A stretch of DNA of 64,000 nucleotides from CAWDPQ01 sp049642465 (GTDB taxonomy: Bacteria > Acidobacteriota > Vicinamibacteria > Vicinamibacterales > 2-12-FULL-66-21): positions 1 through 64,000 of the forward strand of contig JBAROV010000039.1 of assembly GCA_049642465.1 (NCBI GenBank), read 5' to 3'. A program made the position numbers and the translations under genes. This document shows, piece by piece, positions 1-8,196 of the stretch. The first letter of the stretch is position 1, and every line of letters starts with the position of its first letter. The notes below the pieces were generated by a model, which was not told the origin of the DNA, ran no database searches, and saw only the letters and a list, made by a program, of their open reading frames with translations.

Positions 1-118
1 TGCGAGCGGGAAAGGTCCGCCTGCGCGGCCTCAGTAGAGCGCCGGCTACGGCGGACAGCCTTCGCGCTGGCCTGCCAGCCGGAGTCTCACGCTCTCGGAT
101 GCAGGCGTGAGCGAAGGC
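1..118. repeat. Palindrome-rich element next to tRNA-Lys
   Basis: This non-coding stretch lies immediately 3' of the minus-strand tRNA. It contains a perfect 10-bp inverted repeat (CAGCCTTCGC at 56-65, GCGAAGGCTG at 111-120). A second pair is nested inside it (TCACGC 87-92, GCGTGA 105-110). The string CTACGGCG followed by a GCC/GGC-rich segment resembles the repeats near 31412 and 35909, so it is probably a member of a dispersed family. The nested stems could fold in the RNA and help end or process the tRNA transcript. That function is inference. Confidence 0.5.
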
Positions 119-194
119 TGGTGAGCCGCCTCGGAATCGAACCGAGAACCCGCAGATTAAGAGTCTGCTGCTCTGCCAATTGAGCTAGCGGCCC
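119..194 (-). tRNA. tRNA-Lys (anticodon CTT)
   Basis: Read on the minus strand from 194, the sequence folds as a complete 76-nt tRNA. The acceptor stem GGGCCGC pairs with GCGGCTC, with one G-U pair at the second position. The D arm contains AGCTCAATTGGCAGAGC, and the anticodon stem GCAGA/TCTGC encloses the loop CTCTTAA, giving anticodon CTT. The T arm carries GGTTCGATTCC. The discriminator base is A and the CCA tail is encoded in the DNA (121-119). Confidence 0.95.
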
Positions 195-290
195 ACGTCA
201 GAATGGCGATCGGTCAGCCCGACGCCCGGCGTGTGGCCGAAAGGAACAACGTCGGCCTCCTGCCGCGATCTACGTCGAGTCGACGAACGA

Positions 291-473
291 TCAGTTTACC
301 ACGCCCCGGCCACGCAGAATCGGCAGGACGATGTGAGATGGCCGCACTGCGCTGCTGTGCACCGTGACGTTCGGCGCGCTCGACTGCGGGATGCGGACAA
401 CAGTATCCGCGTCGGGGCCCAGCAGCGCGAGGATCGCAAGCAGGCCACCGATGAGGAGCCGCGCGGGAGTCAC
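291..473 (-). CDS. possible small membrane or exported peptide (60 aa)
   Basis: This is a weak candidate in the 310-base gap between the tRNA and the kinase gene. It begins with GTG and encodes 60 residues. The first 20 (TPARLLIGGLLAILALLGPD) look like a signal peptide or single membrane helix, followed by a polar tail of about 40 residues. It has no recognisable domain and no strong ribosome binding site. It could equally be chance. The rest of the gap (195-290 and 474-504) shows only the likely leader of the divergent kinase gene. Confidence 0.25.
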   Translation of the reverse strand: MTPARLLIGGLLAILALLGPDADTVVRIPQSSAPNVTVHSSAVRPSHIVLPILRGRGVVN

Positions 474-504
474 GGTCCCGAAGCGATTGCGATAAGGTTA
501 ACCG

Positions 505-3099
505 GTGAGGCGCTCCGCGTGGGTTGACATCCTGCTGCTCGCTGCTGCGATCAAGGTTGCGATTGGACTGGCGGGGTTCCTCGTTCCGTTGCCCGGCACC
601 GAGGAGGCGATCGGCACCGTCCCACCGACAGGTATCAGCCTGCTCAACATCGTCGCATTCGGCGGCGCCGCGGCCCTGCTCGTCTTTGCGGGGCGCCAGG
701 ATCTCCGAGCGGTGCATCTGGGCGCCTTCTTTCTGCTCGTCGCGACCTCGTTCACCCATCCCGGCATCCGGCGCCTCATTCCCGCCCTTTCCCCGGCGTT
801 CGCGAGCGTGATCGAGCTCGCCCAGGCCGTGCAGGTCGACGCGTTCCTTCCGTATCTCCTGTGGCTGTTCGTGCGCGATTTTCCGCGCGTTCCGCCGTCC
901 CTTCGACTCAAGCGCCTGCTCCGCCTCGGGGTGTCGATATCGTGGTTTGCCGGAATCGTGCTGTTCGTCGCGAATCTGGCGCTCGCGTTCGCGACCGACG
1001 AGGGTCGGGGACTGGCAGAGTTGGTACTTCGCAGGCTCGCGCGCGACGGCACCGCGAACGAAAGCCTGTACTACGCGGTCGTGCTGACCCTCTCCGCGCT
1101 CGCGCTCGTCGTCCTGATGATGAAAGCGCCGCGCGCACGAACCGCAGAGCGGCGGCGCGTTCGGTTGTTCTGTGCGGCGCTCGTTCTCGGCTGGGGTCCG
1201 GTGTCCCTCCAGATCCTGCTGGAATCGACAATTCCGGCATACTACGCGTTTCTGGAACGTCCGGCGGTTCGGCTGGTTTACAGCTTCATTATTTATCCGA
1301 CGCTGCTGGCGATCCCCGTTGGCACCACCTATAGCGTGCTCGTCGATCATGTGCTGGGCGTCCGGCTGGTGGTTCGCAAGGCGCTGCGGTACGCGCTGGC
1401 TCGCTACTCGGTGATGTTCCTCGTCGCGCTGCCACTGCTGTGGCTGGCCTGGTATGGCTACACCTACCGTCATCTGACGATCGCGGAAATCCTGCGGCGC
1501 CGTGGTCCGCTCATCGTGTTCGCGACTGGCGCGGCGGTGGCGCTGCTGAGAACGCGACATCGCCTGCTCGAAGCCATCGACCGGCGCTTTTTCCGCGATC
1601 AATACAGCGCACACGAGACCCTCAAAGCCTTGGTGCACGAGAGTCAGAAGGCAGACAGCGTGCTCCAACTGACACGACTCGTCCATCAGAACGTGGACGC
1701 CGCACTTCATGTCGACTCGGTGACGCTCTTGATCCGCGATGAATCCGGCCTGCTCGTCGCGCCGGACAAAGCAGCCCGGCCACTCTCCTTGTCCTCGGTG
1801 CTTGCGGGTCTATTGTCGGGATCGGCCGATCCGCTCACGGTTGACCTGCACGAGCGCCGCTCCCCGTTGCAGCGGCTGCCAGAGGCAGAACGTCAGTGGT
1901 TGGGTGACGGCGGATTCCGGCTTCTGGTGCCCTTGCTCGATGCCAACGGATCGCTGCTGGGCGTGATGGCCCTCGGCGAAAAGAAGAGCGAACTGCCGTT
2001 TCAATCCGAGGAAGGGTCGCTGCTCGCTGCCGTTGCCGCGTCATGCGCCTGGGTGCTGGAAAACCGGCTCCTCAGATCGACTGGAGAATCCGAGTCGTCT
2101 GACTCCGTGGCGCACGGGCGCCCAGGAGAAGACGAGCGCGATATCGAGCGCGCCCTGGAGTGTGCAGAGTGCGGCCGCCTTCACGCGGCGCCGGCCGGTA
2201 TTTGCGAGCACTGCTCTGGCCCCTTGCAAGCGGCGGCGGTCCCGCTGATGCTGGCGGGCAAGTTTCGGCTCGATCAACGGATCGGCAGTGGAGGCATGGG
2301 GGTCGTGTACCGGGCGACGGACGTGACGCTGGGGCGTCTGGTCGCCGTCAAAACGCTTCCACGCACGTCTCCTGAACACGCCACACGTCTGCGGCGTGAA
2401 GCTCGCGTCGCGGCGAGCGTCTCCCATCCTCACCTCGCGGTCATTTACGGGGCGGAAACCTGGCATGGCACGCCGATGCTCGTCTTCGAGTTCCTCGATG
2501 GCGGAACGCTGGCCGACCGGATCCGTCGCGCCCCACTCACCGCCGAGCAGGTTGTCGCGCTCGGCATTGCGCTGGCGAGCGCCCTCGAGCACGCCCATGC
2601 CGCGGGAATCCTGCACGGCGACATCAAGCCGAGCAACATTGGCTACCAGGGTACCCAGGGCGGTGGCACGCCGAAGCTGCTGGATTTTGGCATCGCGCGC
2701 ATCATGCAAGGCGCCAACCGCACGGCGGCGTCGCGGTTGGACGCCACCTCGGACGGAACAACCGCGACGGCGGCTCCGATCGGTACGCTCGCCTATCTGT
2801 CGCCCGAAGCGCTGGAAGGGGAATCGCCCGATACCTCGTTCGACCTGTGGAGCCTGGCGCTCGTGCTACTCGAAGCGCTGCTCGGACGTAATCCCTTCCG
2901 CGGTCAAGCCACGCTCGACACGGTCCTGTCAATCGACCGCGCCGTGATCGTCGATGCTCTCGCGACAGGCCCGCCATGCCCGTCGCCGCTCCGCGCGTTC
3001 TTCGAGGCGGCCCTGGCGCGCAACCCGTCGCGCCGGCCCGCCAGCGCGACGGAATTCCGCCGATCGCTCGAGCGCTGCCTGCTTGTCGCAACTTCGTGA
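505..3099 (+). CDS. membrane-anchored Ser/Thr protein kinase with GAF domain and zinc ribbon
   Basis: The protein has 864 aa. Residues 1 to about 340 hold roughly eight hydrophobic segments, so the protein is anchored in the inner membrane. Residues about 380-520 look like a GAF sensor domain. Near 553-570 two CxxC pairs (CAEC and CEHC) form a short zinc-ribbon-like motif. The kinase domain runs from about 585 to the end: the glycine loop GSGGMGVVY, the VAVK lysine, the catalytic loop HGDIKPSN (about 703; HGD replaces the common HRD) and DFG (about 727) are all present, so it should be active. The start is GTG after an ATAAGG-like site. Pkn/Hanks-type kinases phosphorylate Ser/Thr on partner proteins; the ligand of the GAF domain and the target are unknown. 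Confidence 0.88.
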   Translation: MRRSAWVDILLLAAAIKVAIGLAGFLVPLPGTEEAIGTVPPTGISLLNIVAFGGAAALLVFAGRQDLRAVHLGAFFLLVATSFTHPGIRRLIPALSPAFASVIELAQAVQVDAFLPYLLWLFVRDFPRVPPSLRLKRLLRLGVSISWFAGIVLFVANLALAFATDEGRGLAELVLRRLARDGTANESLYYAVVLTLSALALVVLMMKAPRARTAERRRVRLFCAALVLGWGPVSLQILLESTIPAYYAFLERPAVRLVYSFIIYPTLLAIPVGTTYSVLVDHVLGVRLVVRKALRYALARYSVMFLVALPLLWLAWYGYTYRHLTIAEILRRRGPLIVFATGAAVALLRTRHRLLEAIDRRFFRDQYSAHETLKALVHESQKADSVLQLTRLVHQNVDAALHVDSVTLLIRDESGLLVAPDKAARPLSLSSVLAGLLSGSADPLTVDLHERRSPLQRLPEAERQWLGDGGFRLLVPLLDANGSLLGVMALGEKKSELPFQSEEGSLLAAVAASCAWVLENRLLRSTGESESSDSVAHGRPGEDERDIERALECAECGRLHAAPAGICEHCSGPLQAAAVPLMLAGKFRLDQRIGSGGMGVVYRATDVTLGRLVAVKTLPRTSPEHATRLRREARVAASVSHPHLAVIYGAETWHGTPMLVFEFLDGGTLADRIRRAPLTAEQVVALGIALASALEHAHAAGILHGDIKPSNIGYQGTQGGGTPKLLDFGIARIMQGANRTAASRLDATSDGTTATAAPIGTLAYLSPEALEGESPDTSFDLWSLALVLLEALLGRNPFRGQATLDTVLSIDRAVIVDALATGPPCPSPLRAFFEAALARNPSRRPASATEFRRSLERCLLVATS

Positions 3100-3128
3100 C
3101 ATCATTGACGGCTTTCAAAGGAGTGCGT

Positions 3129-3458
3129 ATGCCAGATTCCAGCGCGTATTCCGAGGTCGAACAGATCCTCGGGCAGTTCTTCGTGGCCTTCGGGCAGGGC
3201 GCCGGCTGTGTTCGGGTACGGCGCGAGACGGTACTCGCCATTCGAGACCGGTACATCGACGTGATCGAGGCGGAGTCGCATACCTGGGAAGAAGAGGCCG
3301 TGCAGGTTCTCGAGCGCGTGCGAACCGTCGGGCGTCTGGCCGCACTGATCGCCACCGAGCGCGGTTCGTCGAGCATCACGCGTGAGGACTTCGTCCAGAG
3401 TACGGGGAGAATCGAGTCGACATCGCGAACCCGATGGTGCGGGCGGGTGGAAGGCTGA
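3129..3458 (+). CDS. small helical protein with a possible histone-fold C-terminus (109 aa)
   Basis: This small gene follows the kinase gene by 29 nt and may be co-transcribed with it. The start is ATG at 3129 because AAAGGAG stands six bases before it; a longer reading frame upstream overlaps the kinase and is not needed. The product is almost entirely helical. Its second half has a helix, then a 27-residue helix starting WEEEAVQVLERV, a short loop, and ITREDF starting a last helix. This spacing and the T-x-x-D pair match the helix 2-loop 2-helix 3 part of histone folds. That is a pattern-level resemblance only; no family was identified with certainty. Confidence 0.6.
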   Translation: MPDSSAYSEVEQILGQFFVAFGQGAGCVRVRRETVLAIRDRYIDVIEAESHTWEEEAVQVLERVRTVGRLAALIATERGSSSITREDFVQSTGRIESTSRTRWCGRVEG

Positions 3459-3480
3459 CGCGGCGACGCCGCAGGTCTGG

Positions 3481-4266
3481 CTACAGTTTCCGATAGAGCA
3501 CGTTCCGGAACTGGATCTTGAAAGGCGGCCCAGTGTGCATCTGAAAGCCGATGACGCCTTCAGCCGAGAAGTTCTTGGAGTCCTCGTCGATCGCAACCGC
3601 CATCAGCTGCTGGTTGATGAACTGCAGCAGCACCGGTCCGCGCGCGATGATGTGGTAGTGATTCCATCCAGTCACATTCATCGCACCTCGAAGCAGCGTG
3701 CTGTCGCCGATCGTGCCGATTACCTTGAACGTCGGGCCGTCGACGAGGCGAGTGACCTCGCCTCGACGCGAGAGCACTCCTCGGCCCCGCTCGTCATGAA
3801 CGTTCCCCAGGTAATTCTGGGTGAAATCCATGTCGGCCTGATAGCCCTTCAACACCCACTTCCCGACATCCGGCAACTCGGTGCTGCGGTACTGGATCCC
3901 GCTGTTGGTGCCGCTCATGCGGAATTCGAGCTTGAGCTCGAAATCCCGCACCACCCCTCCCCGCCAGATCAGAAAGTTGTTTTGCGCCACGACGTTGGTC
4001 GGCGTGGTCTCCCCGACGATCTCCCCGGCTTCGACACGCCAGAATCGCGGGTCTCCGTCCCATCCGGTGAGCGACTTCCCGTCGAAGATCGACACGAATC
4101 CCGCGTTGTCGTCTGGTTCCGTCGCCGGATAGACACCGCTGGCTGCGCGGCGCCCCTGCGTGCCGGTCTGCGGGGCGTCTGCAGACGAGGCGGCTGTGAA
4201 CCAGATGCCGAGCGCGGTCGCGCATGCCACGGTTAATGTGATGTGGGATGAGATTCGCAGTTTCAC
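3481..4266 (-). CDS. exported DUF1080 (3-keto-disaccharide hydrolase family) protein
   Basis: The protein has 261 aa and an N-terminal signal peptide (residues 1 to about 28). A single DUF1080 concanavalin-like domain follows. The family hallmarks are visible: FVSIFDGKSLTGWDGD near residue 60, FELKLEFRMSGTNSGIQYRS near 110-130, and GPPFKIQFRNVLYRKL at the C-terminus. Characterised members act on 3-keto-glycosides in the periplasm, but most are untested. It stands alone, convergent with the small gene at 3129-3458, with no partner dehydrogenase beside it. Confidence 0.85.
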   Translation of the reverse strand: MKLRISSHITLTVACATALGIWFTAASSADAPQTGTQGRRAASGVYPATEPDDNAGFVSIFDGKSLTGWDGDPRFWRVEAGEIVGETTPTNVVAQNNFLIWRGGVVRDFELKLEFRMSGTNSGIQYRSTELPDVGKWVLKGYQADMDFTQNYLGNVHDERGRGVLSRRGEVTRLVDGPTFKVIGTIGDSTLLRGAMNVTGWNHYHIIARGPVLLQFINQQLMAVAIDEDSKNFSAEGVIGFQMHTGPPFKIQFRNVLYRKL

Positions 4267-4333
4267 GGGCTTCTCCTGACAGGTTCAGATCGAACGTGAC
4301 TCATTCTAGACTCGCGCGGGTGCCCGCGGCGCG

Positions 4334-4699
4334 CTATGACGAAGTCGGGCGCGTTTCCGGATCAAACCCACACCGTTCCCGCAGCCGCTGCCGGAATCGT
4401 TCGCGCTCCTCGGGCGTCATCTGCTCCCACCGCTCAGCCACGCGATCCGCCATTCGATCCGCCATCCGCTGGCGGATCCTGGAACTGGATCGGGAGCCAC
4501 GATGCGATCCGAACCCGCCGAACAGGATCCGGCACAGCGCCAACAGTCCCAACGCCTGCCAGAAGGTGATCTGCGGCCAGCCAAAGAGTGGCGGCAGCAG
4601 CCAGTTCCACAACAGACGCACGATTTGGCCGCCGATGAAGGCAAAGAGCACGATCCCGACGAGAGCCGCCGGGACGATGAAAATCCATTTCCATCTCAT
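4334..4699 (-). CDS. small membrane protein downstream of an ECF sigma factor
   Basis: This is a 121-aa product. ATG at 4699 is preferred because AGGAAAGG and AGGAC lie just upstream, and it lies only seven bases after the sigma gene's stop; longer frames run into that gene. Two hydrophobic stretches (IFIVPAALVGIVLFAFIGG and a second near LGLLALCRILFGG) indicate two membrane helices. The tail is strongly charged with repeated ADR motifs and ends MTPEERERFRQRLRERCG. No zinc-finger anti-sigma motif is present. Its position in the operon suggests it modulates or is regulated by the sigma factor; this is inference. Confidence 0.7.
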   Translation of the reverse strand: MRWKWIFIVPAALVGIVLFAFIGGQIVRLLWNWLLPPLFGWPQITFWQALGLLALCRILFGGFGSHRGSRSSSRIRQRMADRMADRVAERWEQMTPEERERFRQRLRERCGFDPETRPTSS

Positions 4700-4706
4700 G
4701 TCCGTC

Positions 4707-5291
4707 CTACCCTTTCCTGAATTCCTCGTAAATAGCCTGGAGCCGCTCGCGCAGATGCCGTAATGCATAGCGTTTGCGCGAGAGCAGTGTGTTGATGCTC
4801 ACGCCGGTCTCATCGGCGATCTCTCTGAACGTCCGCCCTTCGAACTCGTGCGCCACGAACACGGCCCGCTGCTCTTCAGGAAGTTCGTCGACCGCGAGCG
4901 TGAGTTCCTCGAGCAGAACGTTGCGGGCGTAGAGCCCTTCGGGACTGTCGTCTGGCGACGGCAGCAAGTCTTCGAGCTGCAGCAGGTCCTCGTCCTCGTC
5001 CGGCACGGCGACAAAGCTGAAGCGCTCCGGCCGCTTTTTGCGGAACCAATCGGTGATGCGGTTGCGTGCCACCCGAAACAGCCAACCCGTGACGTGATCG
5101 ATTGGCATGAGCAGGCGGTTCGCTTCGACGAGCCGGTAGAACACATCCTGCAGAATGTCCTCGGCGTCGAGCGGGTCCGGCACCCGCCGCCGGATGAATC
5201 GGGCCAGCCGGGACTGCTCCCGCCTGACGATTTCGGAGATCCGCTCGTCCTGTTCCAATGCCATTCGAGCCAGGCTTGCGGTGCGTTTCAC
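4707..5291 (-). CDS. ECF-type RNA polymerase sigma factor
   Basis: The protein has 194 aa, a normal size for sigma-70 group 4. Region 2 is clear (DPLDAEDILQDVFYRLVEA near residue 40, then the WLFRVARNRITDWFRKK segment). Region 4 ends the protein (LPEEQRAVFVAHEFEGRTFREIAD, then SINTLLSRKRYALRHLRERL), where the helix-turn-helix contacts the -35 box. The start is GTG at 5291 after AGTAGGG; an ATG at 5264 is a weaker alternative with no ribosome site. It forms an operon with the membrane protein seven bases downstream. A GGAAC/CGTC pair upstream could be its own target promoter. Confidence 0.9.
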   Translation of the reverse strand: MKRTASLARMALEQDERISEIVRREQSRLARFIRRRVPDPLDAEDILQDVFYRLVEANRLLMPIDHVTGWLFRVARNRITDWFRKKRPERFSFVAVPDEDEDLLQLEDLLPSPDDSPEGLYARNVLLEELTLAVDELPEEQRAVFVAHEFEGRTFREIADETGVSINTLLSRKRYALRHLRERLQAIYEEFRKG

Positions 5292-5301
5292 CCTACTGAT
5301 G

Positions 5302-5332
5302 TAGACGGATTACGGGGTCCAAATATTGTTCC
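5302..5332 (-). promoter_or_regulatory. candidate ECF-type promoter of the sigma gene
   Basis: On the minus strand GGAAC lies at 5332-5328 and CGTCTAC begins at 5307, just upstream of the GTG start at 5291. Many ECF sigma factors recognise GGAAC with CGTC near -10 and drive their own genes. The spacer here is about 20 bases, slightly long, so the assignment is tentative. Confidence 0.35.
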
Positions 5333-5465
5333 TTCGGCGGACGCGACCTTGGTGACTGATTGTGTGTTGTCTGCTAGGCTGAAAGGCATGCCTCCTAATT
5401 GATCCCGCTACCAGCGAAACCTCTCGCTGTACCTGCCCTACAAGATCGCCAGCGTCGAAGGCCTG

Positions 5466-6461
5466 ATGCACGGCCTGTATCTGCTTTGGTGGGTGCAGGA
5501 AAAGCAGATGTCACCCGCCATCGTCGCGGCAATGCTGGCTGCGGGCGACCTGGCGCTGATCGGGCTGGAGCTGCCGACCGGCTGGTTCGCCGATCGCTTC
5601 GGGCACCGAGCCAGCTTGATCATCGGTTCGTTCGTCCAGATCCTGGGCATGGGGTGGTGTTGGTTTGGTCAAGGTGTGCCGGGCCTGCTCACCGCGAGCG
5701 TGCTCGTCGCGCTCGGAGACGCCTTCCGCTCCGGCGCGAACCAGGCCCTCCTCTATCGGACGTGCCTCGCGCTCGATCGCGAACACGATTTTCAGAGAAT
5801 TGAAGCGAAGACCGAAGCGATCGCGCTCGTCGCGCTCGTCGTTCTGGTCCTCATGGGTGGCGTCATCGTCCAGGCCGAAGGTTTCGCTGGGGGGTGGCTC
5901 GCCGAAGTCATCCTGTGCAGCGTGGGTCTCGTGATCGCGTGCGGGATGGTGGAGCCTCCGGCGCAGTCGAACGGGACGATCGAGCAAAGAGCTGCAAAGG
6001 AGGCGACAACGATTCCGTACAAGAGGCTGGCGGCGTTGATCATGCCGGCGGCCCTCCTGGGAGGCGCCGCGTCCGCCGCATCGTTTCTCGCGCAGACGGT
6101 GGGAACCTACAGTCCCGCCGAAGTCACTCTACTTGTTGCAGCGCTGACCGCCGCCGAAGCGGGAGGTTCCGCGCTCGTGTCCCGATTGCCACTCGCCACT
6201 CTGCGTGATCAAGTCAAGGTAACCGCGCTGGGGGGAATTTTCGTCATCACGGCAATCGCCTGGCCTCCGAGTCTGCCGGTTGGGGCCGTTATCCTCGGTT
6301 TTCTACTGGGTATCGCGCAGCCACTGCGCGCCGCTGCCATCCAGCGCCTCGCGAGCGACGACATCCGCGCTCGAGCCGCGTCCGCGGCCAGCGCGTGCGA
6401 CATGGCCATCAGCGTGCTCGTGCTGCCGCTCGCGGGTCTCGGACGCAGCCGGCGAACATAA
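5466..6461 (+). CDS. MFS transporter, atypical or damaged 5' end
   Basis: The protein has 331 aa with about ten or eleven hydrophobic segments and the MFS signature GWFADRFGHRASLI after the second one. The ATG at 5466 has GAAGG four bases upstream. However, the same frame reads back as transporter-like sequence (NLSLYLPYKIASVEGL) to a TGA at 5400. Another ATG (5388) sits four codons before that TGA in the same frame. The first membrane helix therefore seems to start upstream of the usable ATG. The protein is also shorter than a usual 12-helix MFS protein (about 400 aa). The substrate is unknown. It may be a functional short form or an early-stage pseudogene. Confidence 0.7.
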   Translation: MHGLYLLWWVQEKQMSPAIVAAMLAAGDLALIGLELPTGWFADRFGHRASLIIGSFVQILGMGWCWFGQGVPGLLTASVLVALGDAFRSGANQALLYRTCLALDREHDFQRIEAKTEAIALVALVVLVLMGGVIVQAEGFAGGWLAEVILCSVGLVIACGMVEPPAQSNGTIEQRAAKEATTIPYKRLAALIMPAALLGGAASAASFLAQTVGTYSPAEVTLLVAALTAAEAGGSALVSRLPLATLRDQVKVTALGGIFVITAIAWPPSLPVGAVILGFLLGIAQPLRAAAIQRLASDDIRARAASAASACDMAISVLVLPLAGLGRSRRT

Positions 6462-6506
6462 CCACGCCCGCCGCCGCGAGCCCCGAGCCCTCGAGCCTCG
6501 AGTAGT

Positions 6507-7112
6507 CTAGTTTTTCGGAAACTTCGGGTCCGCCTTGATCTCGCGGATCTGCAGGATGTGCCGCTGTTCGTGCGTCGAAATAAGAAGTGCCCACTGATAC
6601 GCGTCGGAGCCCTGACGCTCCACGAGGCGGCTTCTCAGATCATCCTTCGTCGTCTTGACGTATTCGAGCAACTTCGCATGATGCTGGCGATAGGCGTCGA
6701 GACCTGCACGAAGGTCGCGAAGCTTCCCTGGCGGGTTCTCTGAGGGAATGGCAGTTTCGCGGTGGGTCCGATCGATGCCATACCAGAGAATGTCCTCGTC
6801 GCGGCTCGTCATCGGCCGTCCCGCCGCTCCACTCTTCACGGCCTTCTGCAGGTCGTTCCAGTAGATCGGTCGCACGACGACGAGATGCTCGACAACCTCG
6901 AGGATGGTCCACGACCCGGGCGCGCGGCGAAACTCGAGCTGGCTCTGCGAAAGGTTGGAGACCTCGTCGATCAACCAGCTCGAGGTCATCTCCAGGTGTG
7001 AGACGAGACGTTGCCGCTCGAGCGAGGTGATCTGGGCCGCGACCGGCGAGGCGGTCGCGCATAAGGCGAGCGCCCCGACGAGTGCGGCCCCGAGTGCACT
7101 GTTCCCCACCAT
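6507..7112 (-). CDS. exported DinB-superfamily protein
   Basis: The protein has 201 aa. It begins with a signal peptide ending near AxA (ATASPVAAQ). A DinB-like four-helix bundle follows: PGSWTILEVVEHLVVV near residue 67 and STHEQRHILQI near 180 supply the conserved histidines that bind a divalent metal in this superfamily. Members include thiol transferases and many uncharacterised proteins, so the reaction cannot be named. A second exported DinB protein lies at 36281-36826. Confidence 0.8.
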   Translation of the reverse strand: MVGNSALGAALVGALALCATASPVAAQITSLERQRLVSHLEMTSSWLIDEVSNLSQSQLEFRRAPGSWTILEVVEHLVVVRPIYWNDLQKAVKSGAAGRPMTSRDEDILWYGIDRTHRETAIPSENPPGKLRDLRAGLDAYRQHHAKLLEYVKTTKDDLRSRLVERQGSDAYQWALLISTHEQRHILQIREIKADPKFPKN

Positions 7113-7169
7113 CTGATTAGTCGTCAGACGAAAGCGTTGACGTCACGCCAAGCAAAGCGCCCTCGACCG

Positions 7170-7952
7170 TTACGCCTTCTTCGAGTGCAACGAGAACGCG
7201 GCCCCCTGCGGATCCATGGCGTTCACGATCCAGTCGCCGCCCGGAACCTCCATCGGGCCGTTGAGAACCTGCCCGCCGTTCGCCTTGATGCGCTCGGTCG
7301 CGGCGTTGATGTCCGGCACGCGGAAGTAAATCGCCCAATTCGGCGGGACGTGGGCCAGCTCGGGCGGCTTGTTCATCATGCCGCCGATCATTCCGTGCGG
7401 ACGATTGAACATGTGGTATTTCCCCATCGGCCCCATATCCATCGTCTCGCTGGGCTGCCACCCGAAGACTTCGCTGTAGAACTTCATCGCCGCTTCCGCG
7501 TCGGTGGTCATCAGCTCGTGCCACGAGGCATCGCCCACTTCCGGGGCCGCTTCAGGCCGCTCCTCTCTCGATGCTGGCTGAATGATGTAGAACGCTGCGC
7601 CTTGCGGATCCTTCATCATCTGCATGCGGCCGACGGTGGGCACCTCGATGATCGGCGACAGCTCGCTTCCGCCAAGTCTCTTGATCTGAGCCACCGTATC
7701 CTCGAGCTTCGGAGTGCCGATGTACATCGACCAGAATGGCGGCATGTTCATGCCTTCGGGCCGCTTCATCAGGCCGCCAATTCCAACCTGACCCGCGCGG
7801 TTGATGACCGTGTAAGGCGTAGGCGACTTATCGAATGGCGCAGTGGTCCAGCCAACGACCTTCTTGTAAAAGGTCTCCGCGGCCGCGGTGTCCGTGGTCA
7901 TCAACTCGTACCAAACGGGCCGACCGAGTAAACGTGAAGCGGTTGTCGTCAT
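7170..7952 (-). CDS. two-domain VOC (glyoxalase/bleomycin resistance) family protein
   Basis: The protein has 260 aa made of two similar VOC modules. The first begins RPVWYELMTTDTAAAETFYKK... and the second, near residue 140, DASWHELMTTDAEAAMKFYSE..., showing an internal duplication. Each module ends with a GG-containing loop and an MxDPQGAAF strand. VOC proteins bind a metal and act as isomerases, dioxygenases or resistance proteins; nothing here fixes the substrate. The start has a strong GAGGAGG site 6 bases upstream. The 244 bases between this start and 8197 hold no convincing gene. Confidence 0.85.
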   Translation of the reverse strand: MTTTASRLLGRPVWYELMTTDTAAAETFYKKVVGWTTAPFDKSPTPYTVINRAGQVGIGGLMKRPEGMNMPPFWSMYIGTPKLEDTVAQIKRLGGSELSPIIEVPTVGRMQMMKDPQGAAFYIIQPASREERPEAAPEVGDASWHELMTTDAEAAMKFYSEVFGWQPSETMDMGPMGKYHMFNRPHGMIGGMMNKPPELAHVPPNWAIYFRVPDINAATERIKANGGQVLNGPMEVPGGDWIVNAMDPQGAAFSLHSKKA

Positions 7953-8196
7953 TAAGACCTCCTCAGAAATCCAGAGCGATCAATCGATCAGTCTGTCACA
8001 ACCGAGTCGAAGCGCGCATCACCCGTTCACTGATCTGCTGGGACGAACCGCGGAGCGAATGGCTCGGGTGCGAGCAGAATGGCTGGGTGCGTCGCCTGCG
8101 CCGCCCGACGCCAGCCGTGATGCCCAGCGCACCCGAAGTGACCCGCAGCAGCGTCGCCGGCTCTGGTACAGGGTCGACTCGATAACGACGCAACGT

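Noticed and set aside
214..1710. 498-codon open frame on the minus strand
   Set aside because: It lies opposite the kinase gene, has an Arg/Gln/Glu-rich composition typical of reverse-frame reading of GC-rich DNA, and no domain.
8057..8093. Tandem repeat of GAATGGCT-type sequence between the VOC and TauE genes
   Set aside because: Only two imperfect copies are present and nothing links them to a function.
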